Below are positions 29,972 through 38,980 of a DNA stretch of 64,000 nucleotides, one piece after another. The notes beneath the pieces are model-generated. The model was given only the letters and a program-made list of their open reading frames with translations. It had not been told where the DNA came from and ran no database searches. Origin of the DNA: Nocardioides exalbidus (GTDB lineage Bacteria > Actinomycetota > Actinomycetes > Propionibacteriales > Nocardioidaceae); the NCBI RefSeq assembly GCF_900105585.1, contig NZ_FNRT01000002.1, positions 2,976,001 through 3,040,000 of the forward strand, written 5' to 3'. Both the position numbers and the translations under genes were made by a program. How positions within the stretch are numbered: the first letter of the stretch is position 1; each line of letters starts with the position of its first letter.

Positions 29972-30658
29972 TCAGAAGAGCCGGTGCTCGGCGTCGTCCA
30001 TCCCGCGGAGTGCGTCGTAGTCGACGAGGGCGCAGGCGATGCCGCGGTCGGTGGCGAGCACGCGGGCCTGTGGTTTGATCTCCTGGGCGGCGAAGATGCC
30101 GCGGACCGGGCCCCGGGTGGTGAGGAGCGAGTCGCGGTTGAGCAGCTCGAGGTAGCGGGTGAGCTGCTCGACGCCGTCGATCTCGCCGCGCCGCTTGATC
30201 TCGACGGCGACCGAGAGCCCCTCCGCGTCGCGACACATCAGGTCGACCGGTCCGATAGCCGTCATGTACTCGCGGCGGACCAGCGTCAGGCCGTCGGCGA
30301 GGGTCGCCGGGTGCTCGGCCAGCAGCTCCTGGAGGTGCTTCTCGACGCCGTCCTTCTGCAGCCCGGGGTCGACGCCGAGGTCGTGCGAGGTGTCGTGGAG
30401 GACCTCGTCGATGAGGATGCGCAGGGTGTCGTCGGACTTGGTCGCGGAGACGAGCCACTCGGTGCGGCCGTCCTCGGCCACGCCCTCCCTGGCCGTGCAC
30501 GGGGGCGACATCCAGTTGAGCGGCTTGTAGGAGCCGCCGTCGGAGTGGATCAGCACGGAGCCGTCCGACTTGAGCATCAGGACGCGGGTGGCGAGCGGCA
30601 GGTGCGCCGAGAGCCGACCCGCGTAGTCCACCTGGCAGCGCGCGACGACGATCCTCAT
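29972..30658 (-). CDS. nucS: Mismatch-specific endonuclease NucS (EndoMS)
   Basis: Double-strand-cutting endonuclease that starts the MutS/MutL-independent mismatch repair of actinobacteria and archaea. The 228-residue protein has an N-terminal DNA-binding domain and a C-terminal RecB-like nuclease domain: GPVDLMCRD with the metal-binding aspartate and VAVEIKRRG with the ExK motif, then [12 protein letters not shown]. The C-terminus ends DDAEHRLF, the short tail that binds the sliding clamp in mycobacterial NucS. GAGG eight bases before the ATG serves as ribosome binding site. Confidence 0.94.
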   Translation of the reverse strand: MRIVVARCQVDYAGRLSAHLPLATRVLMLKSDGSVLIHSDGGSYKPLNWMSPPCTAREGVAEDGRTEWLVSATKSDDTLRILIDEVLHDTSHDLGVDPGLQKDGVEKHLQELLAEHPATLADGLTLVRREYMTAIGPVDLMCRDAEGLSVAVEIKRRGEIDGVEQLTRYLELLNRDSLLTTRGPVRGIFAAQEIKPQARVLATDRGIACALVDYDALRGMDDAEHRLF

Positions 30659-30680
30659 GAATGCAGCCTCACGCCGGGCG

Positions 30681-30690
30681 AATCTACAGT
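30681..30690. promoter_or_regulatory. Overlapping divergent -10 elements (nucS / GNAT-MOSC)
   Basis: AATCTACAGT contains the minus-strand TAGATT (30681-30686) for nucS and the plus-strand TACAGT (30685-30690) for the GNAT-MOSC gene; they share two bases. The plus promoter is leaderless (six bases to the GTG at 30697). Polymerase cannot occupy both at once. Confidence 0.55.
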
Positions 30691-30696
30691 GGTGCC

Positions 30697-31803
30697 GTGA
30701 CCGACCGTGCCACCCGCCACGACGTACGCCCTGCGCGGGCGCGCGACCTGCCCCTGCTGGCCGCGATCGAGGACTCCGGCGTGCCGATGTTCGAGGCGGT
30801 GCTCGGCGACCTGGCGGGCGACCCGCTCTCCTCGCCGGCGCCGAGCGGCGCCGAGCGCGACGCCGAGCCGGGGTTCATCCTGGTCGCCGGCGACCCGGTG
30901 GTCGGGTTCGCCCACGTGCGGTTCCTCGAGTCCCACGCGCACCTGCAGCAGATCTCGGTGCACCCCGACCACGGCCGCCGGGGCCTGGGTGCCGCGCTGC
31001 TGGAGGCCGCGGCCGAGCGGGCGACGCTCAAGGGCCACGGGTCGCTCACGCTGACGACCTACGCCGACCTGCCGTGGAACGCGCCCTGGTACGCCCGGCA
31101 CGGCTTCGTCGAGTTCGCCGACGACGACCCGCGGACCGCCACCCAGCTGGAGATCAGCGCGGAGGAGGAGCGGCTCGGGCTCCAGGAGCACGGGCGTCGC
31201 GTCTGGATGCGCCGCGTGCTCTGGCCGCACCGGACGACCGCCGACCTCACCGCCTTCCTGCCCGTCCTCGACGCCGCCCCGCGCGATGTCGGCGTCCTGC
31301 GGGCCGTCATCCGCCGTCCCGGCACGGGGGAGCGGGAGGTGCTCGAGGTCGGTCAGCTCGACGTCGTGGACGGCCTCGTCGGTGACACGTGGGCGGCCCG
31401 CGGGAGTCGTCGTACGCCGGACGGGTCGGCGCACCCCGACATGCAGCTCAACGTGATGAGCCACCGGCTGGTGGAGTTCCTCGCGCAGGACCCGGCGCGC
31501 GAGCAGCTCGCGGGCGACCAGATGTTCATCGACCTCGACCTCTCGCACGAGAACCTCCCGGCCTGGAGCGAGCTCCACATCGGCGGGCCCGAGGGTGCCG
31601 TGGTCGTGGTGACCGAGCAGCCGCACAACGGCTGCGGCAAGTTCATCGCCCGCTTCGGCAAGGACGCGATGACCTTCGTCAACGGCCCCGAGGGCAAGCC
31701 CCGCCGGCTGCGTGGGCTGTGCGCGAAGGTGGTGCGCCCGGGACCGGTGCGCCCGGGCGACGAGGTGGTCGTCGTGCGCCCTCCCGCACCGGTCGCAACG
31801 TGA
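30697..31803 (+). CDS. GNAT acetyltransferase fused to MOSC domain
   Basis: A 368-residue fusion. Residues 1-170 form a GNAT acetyltransferase ([22 protein letters not shown] is the acetyl-CoA loop). Residues 210-365 form a MOSC domain, the molybdenum-cofactor/pyridoxal sulfur-carrier fold, with the conserved cysteine region PHNGCGKF and a typical C-terminal [22 protein letters not shown] domains in YiiM and mARC bind sulfur or molybdopterin. The combination with GNAT is uncommon and its task is unknown. The GTG at 30697 is picked because TACAGT lies six bases upstream. Confidence 0.85.
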   Translation: MTDRATRHDVRPARARDLPLLAAIEDSGVPMFEAVLGDLAGDPLSSPAPSGAERDAEPGFILVAGDPVVGFAHVRFLESHAHLQQISVHPDHGRRGLGAALLEAAAERATLKGHGSLTLTTYADLPWNAPWYARHGFVEFADDDPRTATQLEISAEEERLGLQEHGRRVWMRRVLWPHRTTADLTAFLPVLDAAPRDVGVLRAVIRRPGTGEREVLEVGQLDVVDGLVGDTWAARGSRRTPDGSAHPDMQLNVMSHRLVEFLAQDPAREQLAGDQMFIDLDLSHENLPAWSELHIGGPEGAVVVVTEQPHNGCGKFIARFGKDAMTFVNGPEGKPRRLRGLCAKVVRPGPVRPGDEVVVVRPPAPVAT

Positions 31804-31849
31804 CGGTTCCCACACCCTCCTGACCGGGTGCGCGTGGCAGCATGCCCCC

Positions 31850-33658
31850 ATGACTGACACGGTTACTCGCGAGTTCGGCACCGTCGGCGTGATCGGCCTC
31901 GGCACGATGGGAGCCGGCATCGCGGAGGTGTTCGCCCGCAACGGCCACCGCGTGGTCGGCGTCGAGCTGAACGACGGCGGCGTCGAGCGTGGCCGTCAGC
32001 ACCTCGAGCACTCGACGGGGCGCGCGGTGAGGCGCGAGAAGATGACCGAGGCGGAGCAGGCCGAGCTCCTCGGCCGGATCACCTTCACCACCGACATGCA
32101 GGAGCTGGCCGCGGCCGACCTGGTCGTCGAGGCGGTCGTGGAGTCGCTGGAGGTCAAGAAGGCGATCTTCAGGGCGCTCGACGGCATCGTCCGCCCGGAC
32201 GCGGTGCTCGCCACCAACACGTCCTCGCTCAGCGTCACCGAGATCTCCACGGCCAACTCCAGCCCCGGCCGCGTCGTCGGCGTCCACTTCTTCAACCCGG
32301 CGCCCGTCCAGGACCTCGTCGAGATCATCCGCACGGTCGTGACCGAGCCCGACGTGCTCGCCGACGTGCAGGCGCTCCTCGTCGGCATGGGCAAGAACCC
32401 GGTCGTCTGCGGCGACAAGGCCGGCTTCATCGCCAACACGCTGCTCTTCGGCTACCTCAACCACGCGGTCTCGATGTACGAGGGCAAGTACGCCTCCCGT
32501 GAGGACATCGACTCCGCGATGCGCTTCGGCTGCGGCTACCCGATGGGCCCGCTCGCGCTGCTCGACCTGATCGGCCTCGACACGGCCTACGAGATCCTCG
32601 CCACGATGTACAAGCAGGGTCGCGACCGGTTGCACGCGCCGGCCCCGATCCTCAAGCAGTACGTCACCGCCGGCCTGCTGGGGCGCAAGTCGGGGCGCGG
32701 GTTCTACACCTACGAGTCCGCCGACTCGCCGGTCGTGGTCGCGGACGCCCTCACCCCGGCCGCAGACGACAAGCCGCGACTGCGCCACGACATCGCGCTC
32801 GTCGGCGTGGTCGGCACCGGCACGATGGCGTCGGGCATCGTCGAGGTCTTCGCCAAGGCCGGCTACGACGTGCTCTTCACCGGTCGGGGCCAGGACAAGC
32901 TCGACGGCGTGGTCGCCGCCATCACCAGGAACTTCGACAAGCAGATCCAGCGCGGCCGTGCGACCGAGGAGCAGAAGGCCGAGGTGCTCGGCCGGGTGCG
33001 CGGCACCACGTCGCTCGACGACCTCGGGGACGTCGACCTCGTCGTCGAGGCGATCGCGGAGGACCTCGCGATCAAGACCACGCTCTTCGAGAACCTCGAC
33101 GAGATCTGTCGCGGTGGTCGAGGCGGGGCGGGCGCGATCCTCGCGACCACGACCTCGTCGTTGCCGATCATCTCGATGGCCAGGGTGACCTCGCGTCCCC
33201 AGGACGTCATCGGCATGCACTTCTTCAACCCGGCCGCGATCATGAAGCTCGTCGAGGTGGTCTCGACCGTCGCCACCGACGAGGCCGTGACGGAGACCGT
33301 GCTGGCGCTGTGCGACCAGGTCGGCAAGGTCGCCGTGAGGTGCGGCGACCGCGCCGGCTTCATCGTCAACGCGCTGCTGTTCCCCTACCTCAACGACGCG
33401 GTGAAGATGCTCGAGGCGCACTATGCGACCGCGGACGACATCGACACCGCGATGAAGCAGGGGTGCGCGCTCCCGATGGGACCGTTCGAGCTGCTCGACG
33501 TCGTCGGCAACGACGTGTCCCTGGCGATCCAGAAGGAGCTCTACCTCGAGTTCCGCGAGCCCGGCTTCTCGCCCGCACCGCTCCTCGAGCACCTCGTCAC
33601 GGCGGGCTACCTCGGTCGCAAGGCCGGTCGCGGGTTTCGGGACCACAGCGCGCGCTAG
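31850..33658 (+). CDS. Tandem-fused 3-hydroxybutyryl-CoA dehydrogenase
   Basis: A 602-residue protein made of two complete 3-hydroxyacyl-CoA dehydrogenase units (about 1-290 and 305-602). Each has an NAD-binding motif (GLGTMGAGIAEVFA; GTGTMASGIVEVFA), the catalytic-histidine motif HFFNPA and a C-terminal dimerisation domain ending LGRKSGRGF or LGRKAGRGF. Both active sites look intact. It reduces acetoacetyl-CoA to 3-hydroxybutyryl-CoA or works in fatty-acid oxidation; with the thiolase and ccr in this window a role in the ethylmalonyl-CoA route is plausible. CAGCAT lies six bases before the ATG and no ribosome binding site is seen. Confidence 0.92.
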   Translation: MTDTVTREFGTVGVIGLGTMGAGIAEVFARNGHRVVGVELNDGGVERGRQHLEHSTGRAVRREKMTEAEQAELLGRITFTTDMQELAAADLVVEAVVESLEVKKAIFRALDGIVRPDAVLATNTSSLSVTEISTANSSPGRVVGVHFFNPAPVQDLVEIIRTVVTEPDVLADVQALLVGMGKNPVVCGDKAGFIANTLLFGYLNHAVSMYEGKYASREDIDSAMRFGCGYPMGPLALLDLIGLDTAYEILATMYKQGRDRLHAPAPILKQYVTAGLLGRKSGRGFYTYESADSPVVVADALTPAADDKPRLRHDIALVGVVGTGTMASGIVEVFAKAGYDVLFTGRGQDKLDGVVAAITRNFDKQIQRGRATEEQKAEVLGRVRGTTSLDDLGDVDLVVEAIAEDLAIKTTLFENLDEICRGGRGGAGAILATTTSSLPIISMARVTSRPQDVIGMHFFNPAAIMKLVEVVSTVATDEAVTETVLALCDQVGKVAVRCGDRAGFIVNALLFPYLNDAVKMLEAHYATADDIDTAMKQGCALPMGPFELLDVVGNDVSLAIQKELYLEFREPGFSPAPLLEHLVTAGYLGRKAGRGFRDHSAR

Positions 33659-33662
33659 TCCG

Positions 33663-34124
33663 TCAGTCGAGGCAGAACTCGTTGCCCTCGGGGTCGGTCA
33701 TCACGAGGTGGCCGTGCGTCATCGGCGGCGCCGGCTCGTGCCGCTCGACCCGCGTGGCACCGAGGGCGACGAGGCGCTCGCACTCGGCCTCGAGGGCCGC
33801 CATCCGCTCGTCGCCCTGGAGCCCCGGCGCGGCACGGACGTCGAGGTGGACGCGGTTCTTCGCGGTCTTGTCCTCGGGAACGCGCTGGAAGAACAGTCGG
33901 GGGCCGTCACCGTCGGGGTCCTCGGCCGCCGACGCGGAGTTCCACTCCGACTCGGGGACGCCGACCTCGGCGAGGAAGGCGTGCCACACCTCGAAGGGAT
34001 CCTGGCCGGGCTCGACCGTGCGTCCGGGGGGCGGCGGATTGACGTAGCCCATCGCGTCGGCCCAGAAGCGGGAGAGCGCCTGGGGGTCGTGGGCGTCGAA
34101 GGTCACCTGGATGGTCCGGCTCAT
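33663..34124 (-). CDS. VOC-family (glyoxalase-like) protein
   Basis: A 153-residue protein of the vicinal-oxygen-chelate fold, close to the glyoxalase-like domain families: TFDAHDPQALSRFWADAMGY at the start, NRVHLDVRA in the middle and HLVMTDPEGNEFCLD at the end with the metal-type E/H positions. Substrate unknown. The ATG at 34124 has CAGGAT seven bases upstream (possible leaderless start); ATG 34133 is the alternative. The gene converges with the dehydrogenase gene, four bases between stops. Confidence 0.8.
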   Translation of the reverse strand: MSRTIQVTFDAHDPQALSRFWADAMGYVNPPPPGRTVEPGQDPFEVWHAFLAEVGVPESEWNSASAAEDPDGDGPRLFFQRVPEDKTAKNRVHLDVRAAPGLQGDERMAALEAECERLVALGATRVERHEPAPPMTHGHLVMTDPEGNEFCLD

Positions 34125-34176
34125 GCCCGTCATCCTGCCCTCGCGCACCGACAGTGGGCAGCGCCGCTGACCGGGC

Positions 34177-36594
34177 TCAGCGGTTGTCCACGACCAGTGC
34201 GGCGAGGCGGGCGCGGGTGTTGATGTCGAGCTTGCGGTAGATGTGGGTGAGGTGCGCGTCGACCGTGCGGGGCGAGACGAACAGCTCCTCGGCGATCTGC
34301 CGGCTGGTCAGCCCGTGCGCCACGCGGTCGGCGACCTGCCGCTCGGCGGCGGTCAGGGTGTCGAGGACCGACGGCGCGCTGGTCGTGGTGCGGTTGAAGA
34401 TCGCGGTGATCAGGGCGACGGCGTCGGGGGACAGATCGGCACCGTCGATCCACTCCTCGGGCGCGCGGGACGCGGGCGCGACGTCGTAGTCGGCGGAGTA
34501 GCCCCAGCGGACCGCCATCCGCGGCGTGCGCAGGGCGAACGCCGCCGCTGCCAGCGCGCGTGCCTCGGACAGCTCGCGTGCCCGGGCGACGCCGGCGAGG
34601 CCGTCGAGCACGTCGGCGGCACGCAGGGGGAGCTGCATCGTGCGGGCGTGGTCGAGGGCGGTGAGGTAGGTCGTCGTGGCCTGCTCGAGGTCACCGAGCT
34701 CCACCAGCGCCCGGCCGAGCAGCAGCCGGGCCTCGACCGCGTCGCGGCCCAGGCGGGCCGAGTCGGCGAGGGCGACCACGTCGGCGGCGAGTCCTGCGGC
34801 CTGCCGCGCCTCGCCCCGGACGAGCAGGTCGCGACCGTCCTGCGCGAGGACGGGGAGTCGTACGGCCCAGGGCAGCGTCTCGCGCACCACGTCGGTCGCC
34901 TGCCACGCCGGGTCGATGCCGCGCAGCAGGGTCTCGGCGAGGAGGCAGACCCGGTCCTCGGCGAGCTCGCGGGCCTCGACGACGACGGCCCGCGCGCCGG
35001 CGACCGCCTCGGCGACGCGACCCTGCTCGAGGGCGATCCGGGCCAGCACGGTGCGGGCGGAGAGGTCGATCCACCGCTCGTCGCGACTGGTGCGCGCGGG
35101 CATCGCGTCCGCGGCGGCCTGCGCGGCCTCCGCGAAGCGGCCCTGCGAGGCGTAGACGTCGGCGAGGGTGCGGGTGGCCTGCCGGCGCATCGATCCCTCG
35201 GGGTCGAGGTCGATGGCACGCCGCGCCTCCCGCTCGGCGCTCGCCAGGTCGCCCGCGTCGAGGTGCATCTCGGCCCGGATGGAGGCGGTCTTGGCGAGCT
35301 GCTCCTCCGGTCGCGGAGCGGCCGAGGCGTGCTCGTCGGCGCGGTCGAGCAGCCACAGCCCCTCGTAGGTGCCGCGCATCTCCGAGGCGGCGATGCCGGC
35401 GCGGCGGGCGATCTGGGCGCCGATCTCGGACGGGCCGTCGCCGCTGGCGAGCGCGCCCTCGAGCACCTCGAGCGCCTCCCGGGCCCGCATGGAGGTGTAG
35501 AGGGACGAGAAGATCCGGTTGGCCACGGAGTAGCCCTCGGCCCGGGTCGCGGGGTCCGCGCAGGCGGTCAGCACGGCGTGCCGCATCGCCGGCAGGTCGC
35601 GCAGCCACTCGGCGTCCGCCGCGCCGTAGTTGTCGTGGTCGGGGGCGTGGCTCTCGGCCCAGGCGAGCAGGCCGGCGTCGACGGCCGCGGAGTCCTCGGC
35701 GCGGGCGAGCGTGCGCGCGCGCCCGCGGATGGGGGAGAGCATGTCGAACTGCCCGCGGTGGTCGACCTCGACCAGGCTGCGGCGCACGAGGTCCCCGGCC
35801 AGCTCGGCCGCCTCCGGCACCGAGGCCCCCAGCACCTGCGCGAGCACGCCGAGGCCGACGGGGAAGTCGAGCAGGCCGATCCGGCGCAGCGCCGTCGCGC
35901 TGGCGTCGTCGAGGAGGTCGTGCGCGGAGTCGACGGCCTGGTCGAGGCTGACGGTCGACATCGCGTTGCTGAGGCCCACCAGCGCCGACTGCACGGCCAC
36001 CTGCTCGATGAGGAGCGGCAGGCCACCGGTCGCGCTGAGGAGGCGGCGTACCTCGTGGGACTGCGCATCCAGGTCGACCTGCTGCCCACCGGCGGAGCGG
36101 ATCCGCCGGAGGAACAGCTCGACCGCCGGACCCTCGAGGGGCCCGCGCGCGTGCGGGACCGGCAGCGGCCCGACGCGTACGACGGACTCGTGGGCCTCGC
36201 CGGCGGTCGTCCGGGCCGTCACCACGACGCGTGCGTCGGAGGTGCTCTCCAGCATCGCCTGCAGGACGGGGCCGGCGCCGGTCGCGTCGAGGTCGAGGCC
36301 GTCGAGGACGAGCACCGCGTCGCGTCCGTCGACCGCGCGACCGAGCGCGCCGGCCAGCGAGTCGCCGGGGGCCGTCTCGGCGTCGAGGCTGGCCAGTGCA
36401 GCGACCAGCACCTCGTCGAGGCTGCGCAGGCTGCGTGCGTCGACCCAGGAGGTGGTCTCGTCAGGGGTGACGTGCCGGACGACGAGGGTCTTGCCGCTGC
36501 CGGGCGGACCCACCACGGTGACCCACCGGGACTCCTCGAGGGCCTGCCCCAGGGCGCGGCGGACGTCGTCGCGACCGAAGCACGGAGACAGCAC
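34177..36594 (-). CDS. Large LuxR-family (LAL-type) ATPase regulator
   Basis: An 805-residue regulator. Residues 1-280 form an AAA/NACHT-like ATPase with Walker A GPPGSGKT (residues 30-37) and Walker B-like VLVLDGLDL. Residues 330-690 are alpha-helical TPR-like repeats. The C-terminus (about 740-805) is a LuxR HTH: LTAAERQVADRVAHG, then RQIAEELFVSPRTVDAHLTHIYRKL. Ligand and targets are unknown. The GTG start has TAGATT exactly six bases upstream (leaderless), and short CTACGTAG repeats lie just beyond, perhaps its own binding site. Confidence 0.9.
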   Translation of the reverse strand: MLSPCFGRDDVRRALGQALEESRWVTVVGPPGSGKTLVVRHVTPDETTSWVDARSLRSLDEVLVAALASLDAETAPGDSLAGALGRAVDGRDAVLVLDGLDLDATGAGPVLQAMLESTSDARVVVTARTTAGEAHESVVRVGPLPVPHARGPLEGPAVELFLRRIRSAGGQQVDLDAQSHEVRRLLSATGGLPLLIEQVAVQSALVGLSNAMSTVSLDQAVDSAHDLLDDASATALRRIGLLDFPVGLGVLAQVLGASVPEAAELAGDLVRRSLVEVDHRGQFDMLSPIRGRARTLARAEDSAAVDAGLLAWAESHAPDHDNYGAADAEWLRDLPAMRHAVLTACADPATRAEGYSVANRIFSSLYTSMRAREALEVLEGALASGDGPSEIGAQIARRAGIAASEMRGTYEGLWLLDRADEHASAAPRPEEQLAKTASIRAEMHLDAGDLASAEREARRAIDLDPEGSMRRQATRTLADVYASQGRFAEAAQAAADAMPARTSRDERWIDLSARTVLARIALEQGRVAEAVAGARAVVVEARELAEDRVCLLAETLLRGIDPAWQATDVVRETLPWAVRLPVLAQDGRDLLVRGEARQAAGLAADVVALADSARLGRDAVEARLLLGRALVELGDLEQATTTYLTALDHARTMQLPLRAADVLDGLAGVARARELSEARALAAAAFALRTPRMAVRWGYSADYDVAPASRAPEEWIDGADLSPDAVALITAIFNRTTTSAPSVLDTLTAAERQVADRVAHGLTSRQIAEELFVSPRTVDAHLTHIYRKLDINTRARLAALVVDNR

Positions 36595-36600
36595 GGAATG

Positions 36601-36606
36601 AATCTA
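36601..36606 (-). promoter_or_regulatory. -10 element of leaderless LuxR gene
   Basis: TAGATT on the minus strand, six bases before the GTG at 36594. Confidence 0.6.
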
Positions 36607-36611
36607 TCCCG

Positions 36612-36632
36612 CTACGTAGGTCAGTTACGTAG
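36612..36632. promoter_or_regulatory. Repeated CTACGTAG site upstream of LuxR gene
   Basis: CTACGTAG (36612-36619) and TTACGTAG (36625-36632) are spaced 13 bases apart, with a CCTACGG at 36634. They fall in the spacer/-35 region of the LuxR promoter. The rest of the 235-base gap up to the next gene shows nothing else clear. Confidence 0.45.
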
Positions 36633-36817
36633 TCCTACGGATGCTGATGTGGGGCGTTCGCGGGAGTCTTCTCGTACGCCGAGGGAGTCGGGATCGCACG
36701 AGGGGATGGTCCCGCTTCCCACCGGCCGTTTCTGGGGGCAGGTCGCACACCGTCGGGGGGTGGTGTGCGGCCTGCTCTTTCGTGCCCGGACCCGCCGATC
36801 CGGTTGTGCTGCGTCCG

Positions 36818-36823
36818 TAGTCT
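36818..36823 (+). promoter_or_regulatory. -10 element of leaderless unknown membrane-protein gene
   Basis: TAGTCT lies six bases before the ATG at 36830, which favours that start over the GTG at 36824. Confidence 0.55.
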
Positions 36824-36829
36824 GTGGCC

Positions 36830-37591
36830 ATGGAACTCGTGCTCGTGCTGGTCGTCCTGGGCGGTCTGACGGCGGTCGCCGTCGTCGCCGGGAAGTCCGG
36901 CAAGAGGCGCGAGCTGGCCCGGGCCGAGGCCGAGGTCGCACCGGTCAAGAGGCTGGCCGAGGAGGACGTCACCGCCCTCGGCGTCGAGCTGCAGGACCTC
37001 GACACGGACCTCGCCGGCAGCGAGCTCGACGCCGGTGCCAACGCCGACTACCAGCGCGCGCTCGACTCCTACGAGTCGGCGAAGACCGCGGCCGCCGGAC
37101 TCACCCGCGCCGAGGACGTCCGGCACGTCACCGAGATCCTCGAGGACGGCCGCTACGCCATGGCCTGCGTCCGCGCGCGCGTCGCCGGTGAGCCGCTGCC
37201 GCAGCGTCGCCCACCCTGCTTCTTCGACCCGCGCCACGGGCTGTCGGTCGCCGACGTCCCGTGGACCCCGCCGGGTGGCGCCCCGCGGGACGTCCCGGCC
37301 TGCGCGCTCGACGTCGAGCGGGTGCGGGCCGGTGCCGAGCCCGACATCCGCAAGGTGATGGTCGGCTCGCGGCGCGTGCCCTACTGGCAGGGCGGTCGCG
37401 CCTACCAGCCCTACGCCCAGGGCTACTTCGGCGCCTTCTCGCCGATGGACTGGATGTTCATGGGCATGCTGTTCGGGGGTGGGTTCGACGGCCTCGGCGA
37501 GGGCATCGGCGCCATCGGTGAGGGGCTCGGCGACCTCTTCGGCGGCATCGGCGACGGCATCGGCGACCTCTTCGACGGCTTCGACTTCTGA
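36830..37591 (+). CDS. Membrane-anchored protein with Gly/Phe-rich tail, unknown function
   Basis: A 253-residue protein. One N-terminal membrane helix (about residues 1-20), a charged helical region (about 25-110), then a conserved-looking module PCFFDPRHG ... VPWTPPGG ... VPACALD with two cysteines, followed by VGSRRVPYWQGGRAYQPY. The last 45 residues are repeats rich in G, D, L, I and F (GLGDLFGGIGDGIGDLFDG). Similar proteins occur in other actinobacteria as uncharacterised membrane proteins; no function is known to me. A TPM-like or secretion-linked role is possible but unsupported. Confidence 0.7.
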   Translation: MELVLVLVVLGGLTAVAVVAGKSGKRRELARAEAEVAPVKRLAEEDVTALGVELQDLDTDLAGSELDAGANADYQRALDSYESAKTAAAGLTRAEDVRHVTEILEDGRYAMACVRARVAGEPLPQRRPPCFFDPRHGLSVADVPWTPPGGAPRDVPACALDVERVRAGAEPDIRKVMVGSRRVPYWQGGRAYQPYAQGYFGAFSPMDWMFMGMLFGGGFDGLGEGIGAIGEGLGDLFGGIGDGIGDLFDGFDF

Positions 37592-37640
37592 GCGCGGACC
37601 CTCGCTCGGGTCGCGCCGTCCCGGCTGGGAGGATGGCCCG

Positions 37641-38423
37641 GTGAGCCTGCACCGCACCGAGCTCGGTGAGTCCGGACCCCGCGTCGTCTTCTGCCACGGA
37701 CTCTTCGGCCAGGGCAAGAACTGGACGCAGATCGCCAAGGCGCTGAGCGCCGACCACCGCGTGCTCCTGCTCGACATGCCCAACCACGGCCGCTCGCCGT
37801 GGACCGAGTCGTTCGACTACCTCGAGCTCGCCGACCTGGTCGCCGCCGAGCTGTCGACACCGGGCGGGAGCGAGGAGCCGGTCGCGCTCGTCGGGCACTC
37901 GATGGGCGGCAAGATCGCGATGTGCCTGGCGCTGCGCCACCCGCAGCTCGTCGAGCGGCTCGCGGTCGTCGACATCGCACCCGTGGCCTACGACAGCGGG
38001 CGCGAGTTCATCGGCTACACCCAGACCATGCGCGCCCTCGACCTCGAGGGGCTGCAGCGGCGCAGCGACGCCGACGCCGCGCTCCAGGAGGCCGTGCCCA
38101 ACCCGGTCGTGCGGAGCTTCCTGCTGCAGAACCTGCGCCGCACCGAGGACGGCTGGCACTGGCAGCCCAACCTCGAGCTGCTCGGCGAGCACATGCCCGC
38201 ACTGGCGGGCTGGCCGAGCGAGGCCCTCGGCGAGGCGTCGTACGACGGTCCGGTGCTGTGGGTCGGCGGCGCGCGGTCGGACTACATCGACGACGCCCAC
38301 GCCGGCGAGATGGACCGCCGGTTCCCGCGCAACCGGAGGGTGCTGATCAAGGGGGCCGGCCACTGGGTCCACTCCGAGCAGCCGGAGGTCTTCCTCGAGG
38401 TGCTGCGCCGGTTCCTGCGCTGA
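37641..38423 (+). CDS. Alpha/beta hydrolase (YbfF-like esterase)
   Basis: A 260-residue hydrolase. Oxyanion region CHGLFGQGKNW, nucleophile elbow GHSMGG (serine near residue 89), acid residue in the GARSDY region and catalytic histidine in GAGHWVHSEQPE. The sequence style resembles the YbfF esterase group. The GTG at 37641 has GGGAGG eight bases upstream. Substrate unknown; it is a single gene between unrelated neighbours. A weak GC hairpin (37592-37616) lies ahead of it. Confidence 0.87.
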   Translation: MSLHRTELGESGPRVVFCHGLFGQGKNWTQIAKALSADHRVLLLDMPNHGRSPWTESFDYLELADLVAAELSTPGGSEEPVALVGHSMGGKIAMCLALRHPQLVERLAVVDIAPVAYDSGREFIGYTQTMRALDLEGLQRRSDADAALQEAVPNPVVRSFLLQNLRRTEDGWHWQPNLELLGEHMPALAGWPSEALGEASYDGPVLWVGGARSDYIDDAHAGEMDRRFPRNRRVLIKGAGHWVHSEQPEVFLEVLRRFLR

Positions 38424-38442
38424 GTCGGCAGGTGTGGGGCGG

Positions 38443-38979
38443 TCAGGCCTTCTGGCGGGCGCGGTAGGCGGCGACGGCCTCGCGGTTGCCGCAGGTCGTG
38501 GAGCAGTAGCGCCGTGACCGGTTGCGCGAGAGGTCGAGCACGACGTCGTCGCAGTCGTCGGCCGCGCAGCGGTCGAGGCGGGACATCTCGTCGGAGCGGA
38601 TGACGTCGACCATCGCCATCGCGGTCTCGACCACGACCCGCTCGTCGAGCGGGCGGTCGGGGTCGATCGCGTGGAGGTGCCAGTCGAGGGAGTCGTGGCG
38701 CTGGAGCTGGGGGAGGGCCTTCGCGCGGGCGAGCATGTCGTTGACGATGTCGACGGCCTCGTCCCGCTCGGCCAGGAGGAGCTCCTTGAGCGCGGAGCGC
38801 AGGCGGCGTACGGCATCGAGCTCGGCCGGTGTCGCGTCGTGGCGTCCGGTGTAGGTCCAGTGCGCGAGGAACGCGGAGAGGTCGGCCACGCTGCCGAGCG
38901 GGTCGCCGGGGTCGTCGGAGGAGTTGACCAGGGCGACCGCCGCCTGGAGCGTCGCCTCGGTGTCATGCGTGAAAAGCAT
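38443..38979 (-). CDS. CGNR zinc-finger / ABATE-domain regulator
   Basis: A 178-residue protein: an N-terminal ABATE-type helical domain (about 1-125) and a C-terminal CGNR zinc finger (about 137-178) with C-x4-C and C-x3-C cysteines in CAADDC and CSTTCGNREAVAAYRAR. The family is described as stress-type DNA-binding regulators. The ATG has TAATGT six bases upstream and no ribosome binding site. It is divergent from an EamA transporter gene with fully interlocked promoters, which suggests it controls that transporter. Confidence 0.88.
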   Translation of the reverse strand: MLFTHDTEATLQAAVALVNSSDDPGDPLGSVADLSAFLAHWTYTGRHDATPAELDAVRRLRSALKELLLAERDEAVDIVNDMLARAKALPQLQRHDSLDWHLHAIDPDRPLDERVVVETAMAMVDVIRSDEMSRLDRCAADDCDDVVLDLSRNRSRRYCSTTCGNREAVAAYRARQKA

Positions 38980-38980
38980 G

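Noticed and set aside
37592..37616. GC-rich hairpin after the gene at 36830 as a terminator
   Set aside because: The stem has a bulge and there is no T-tract; support is too weak to list it.
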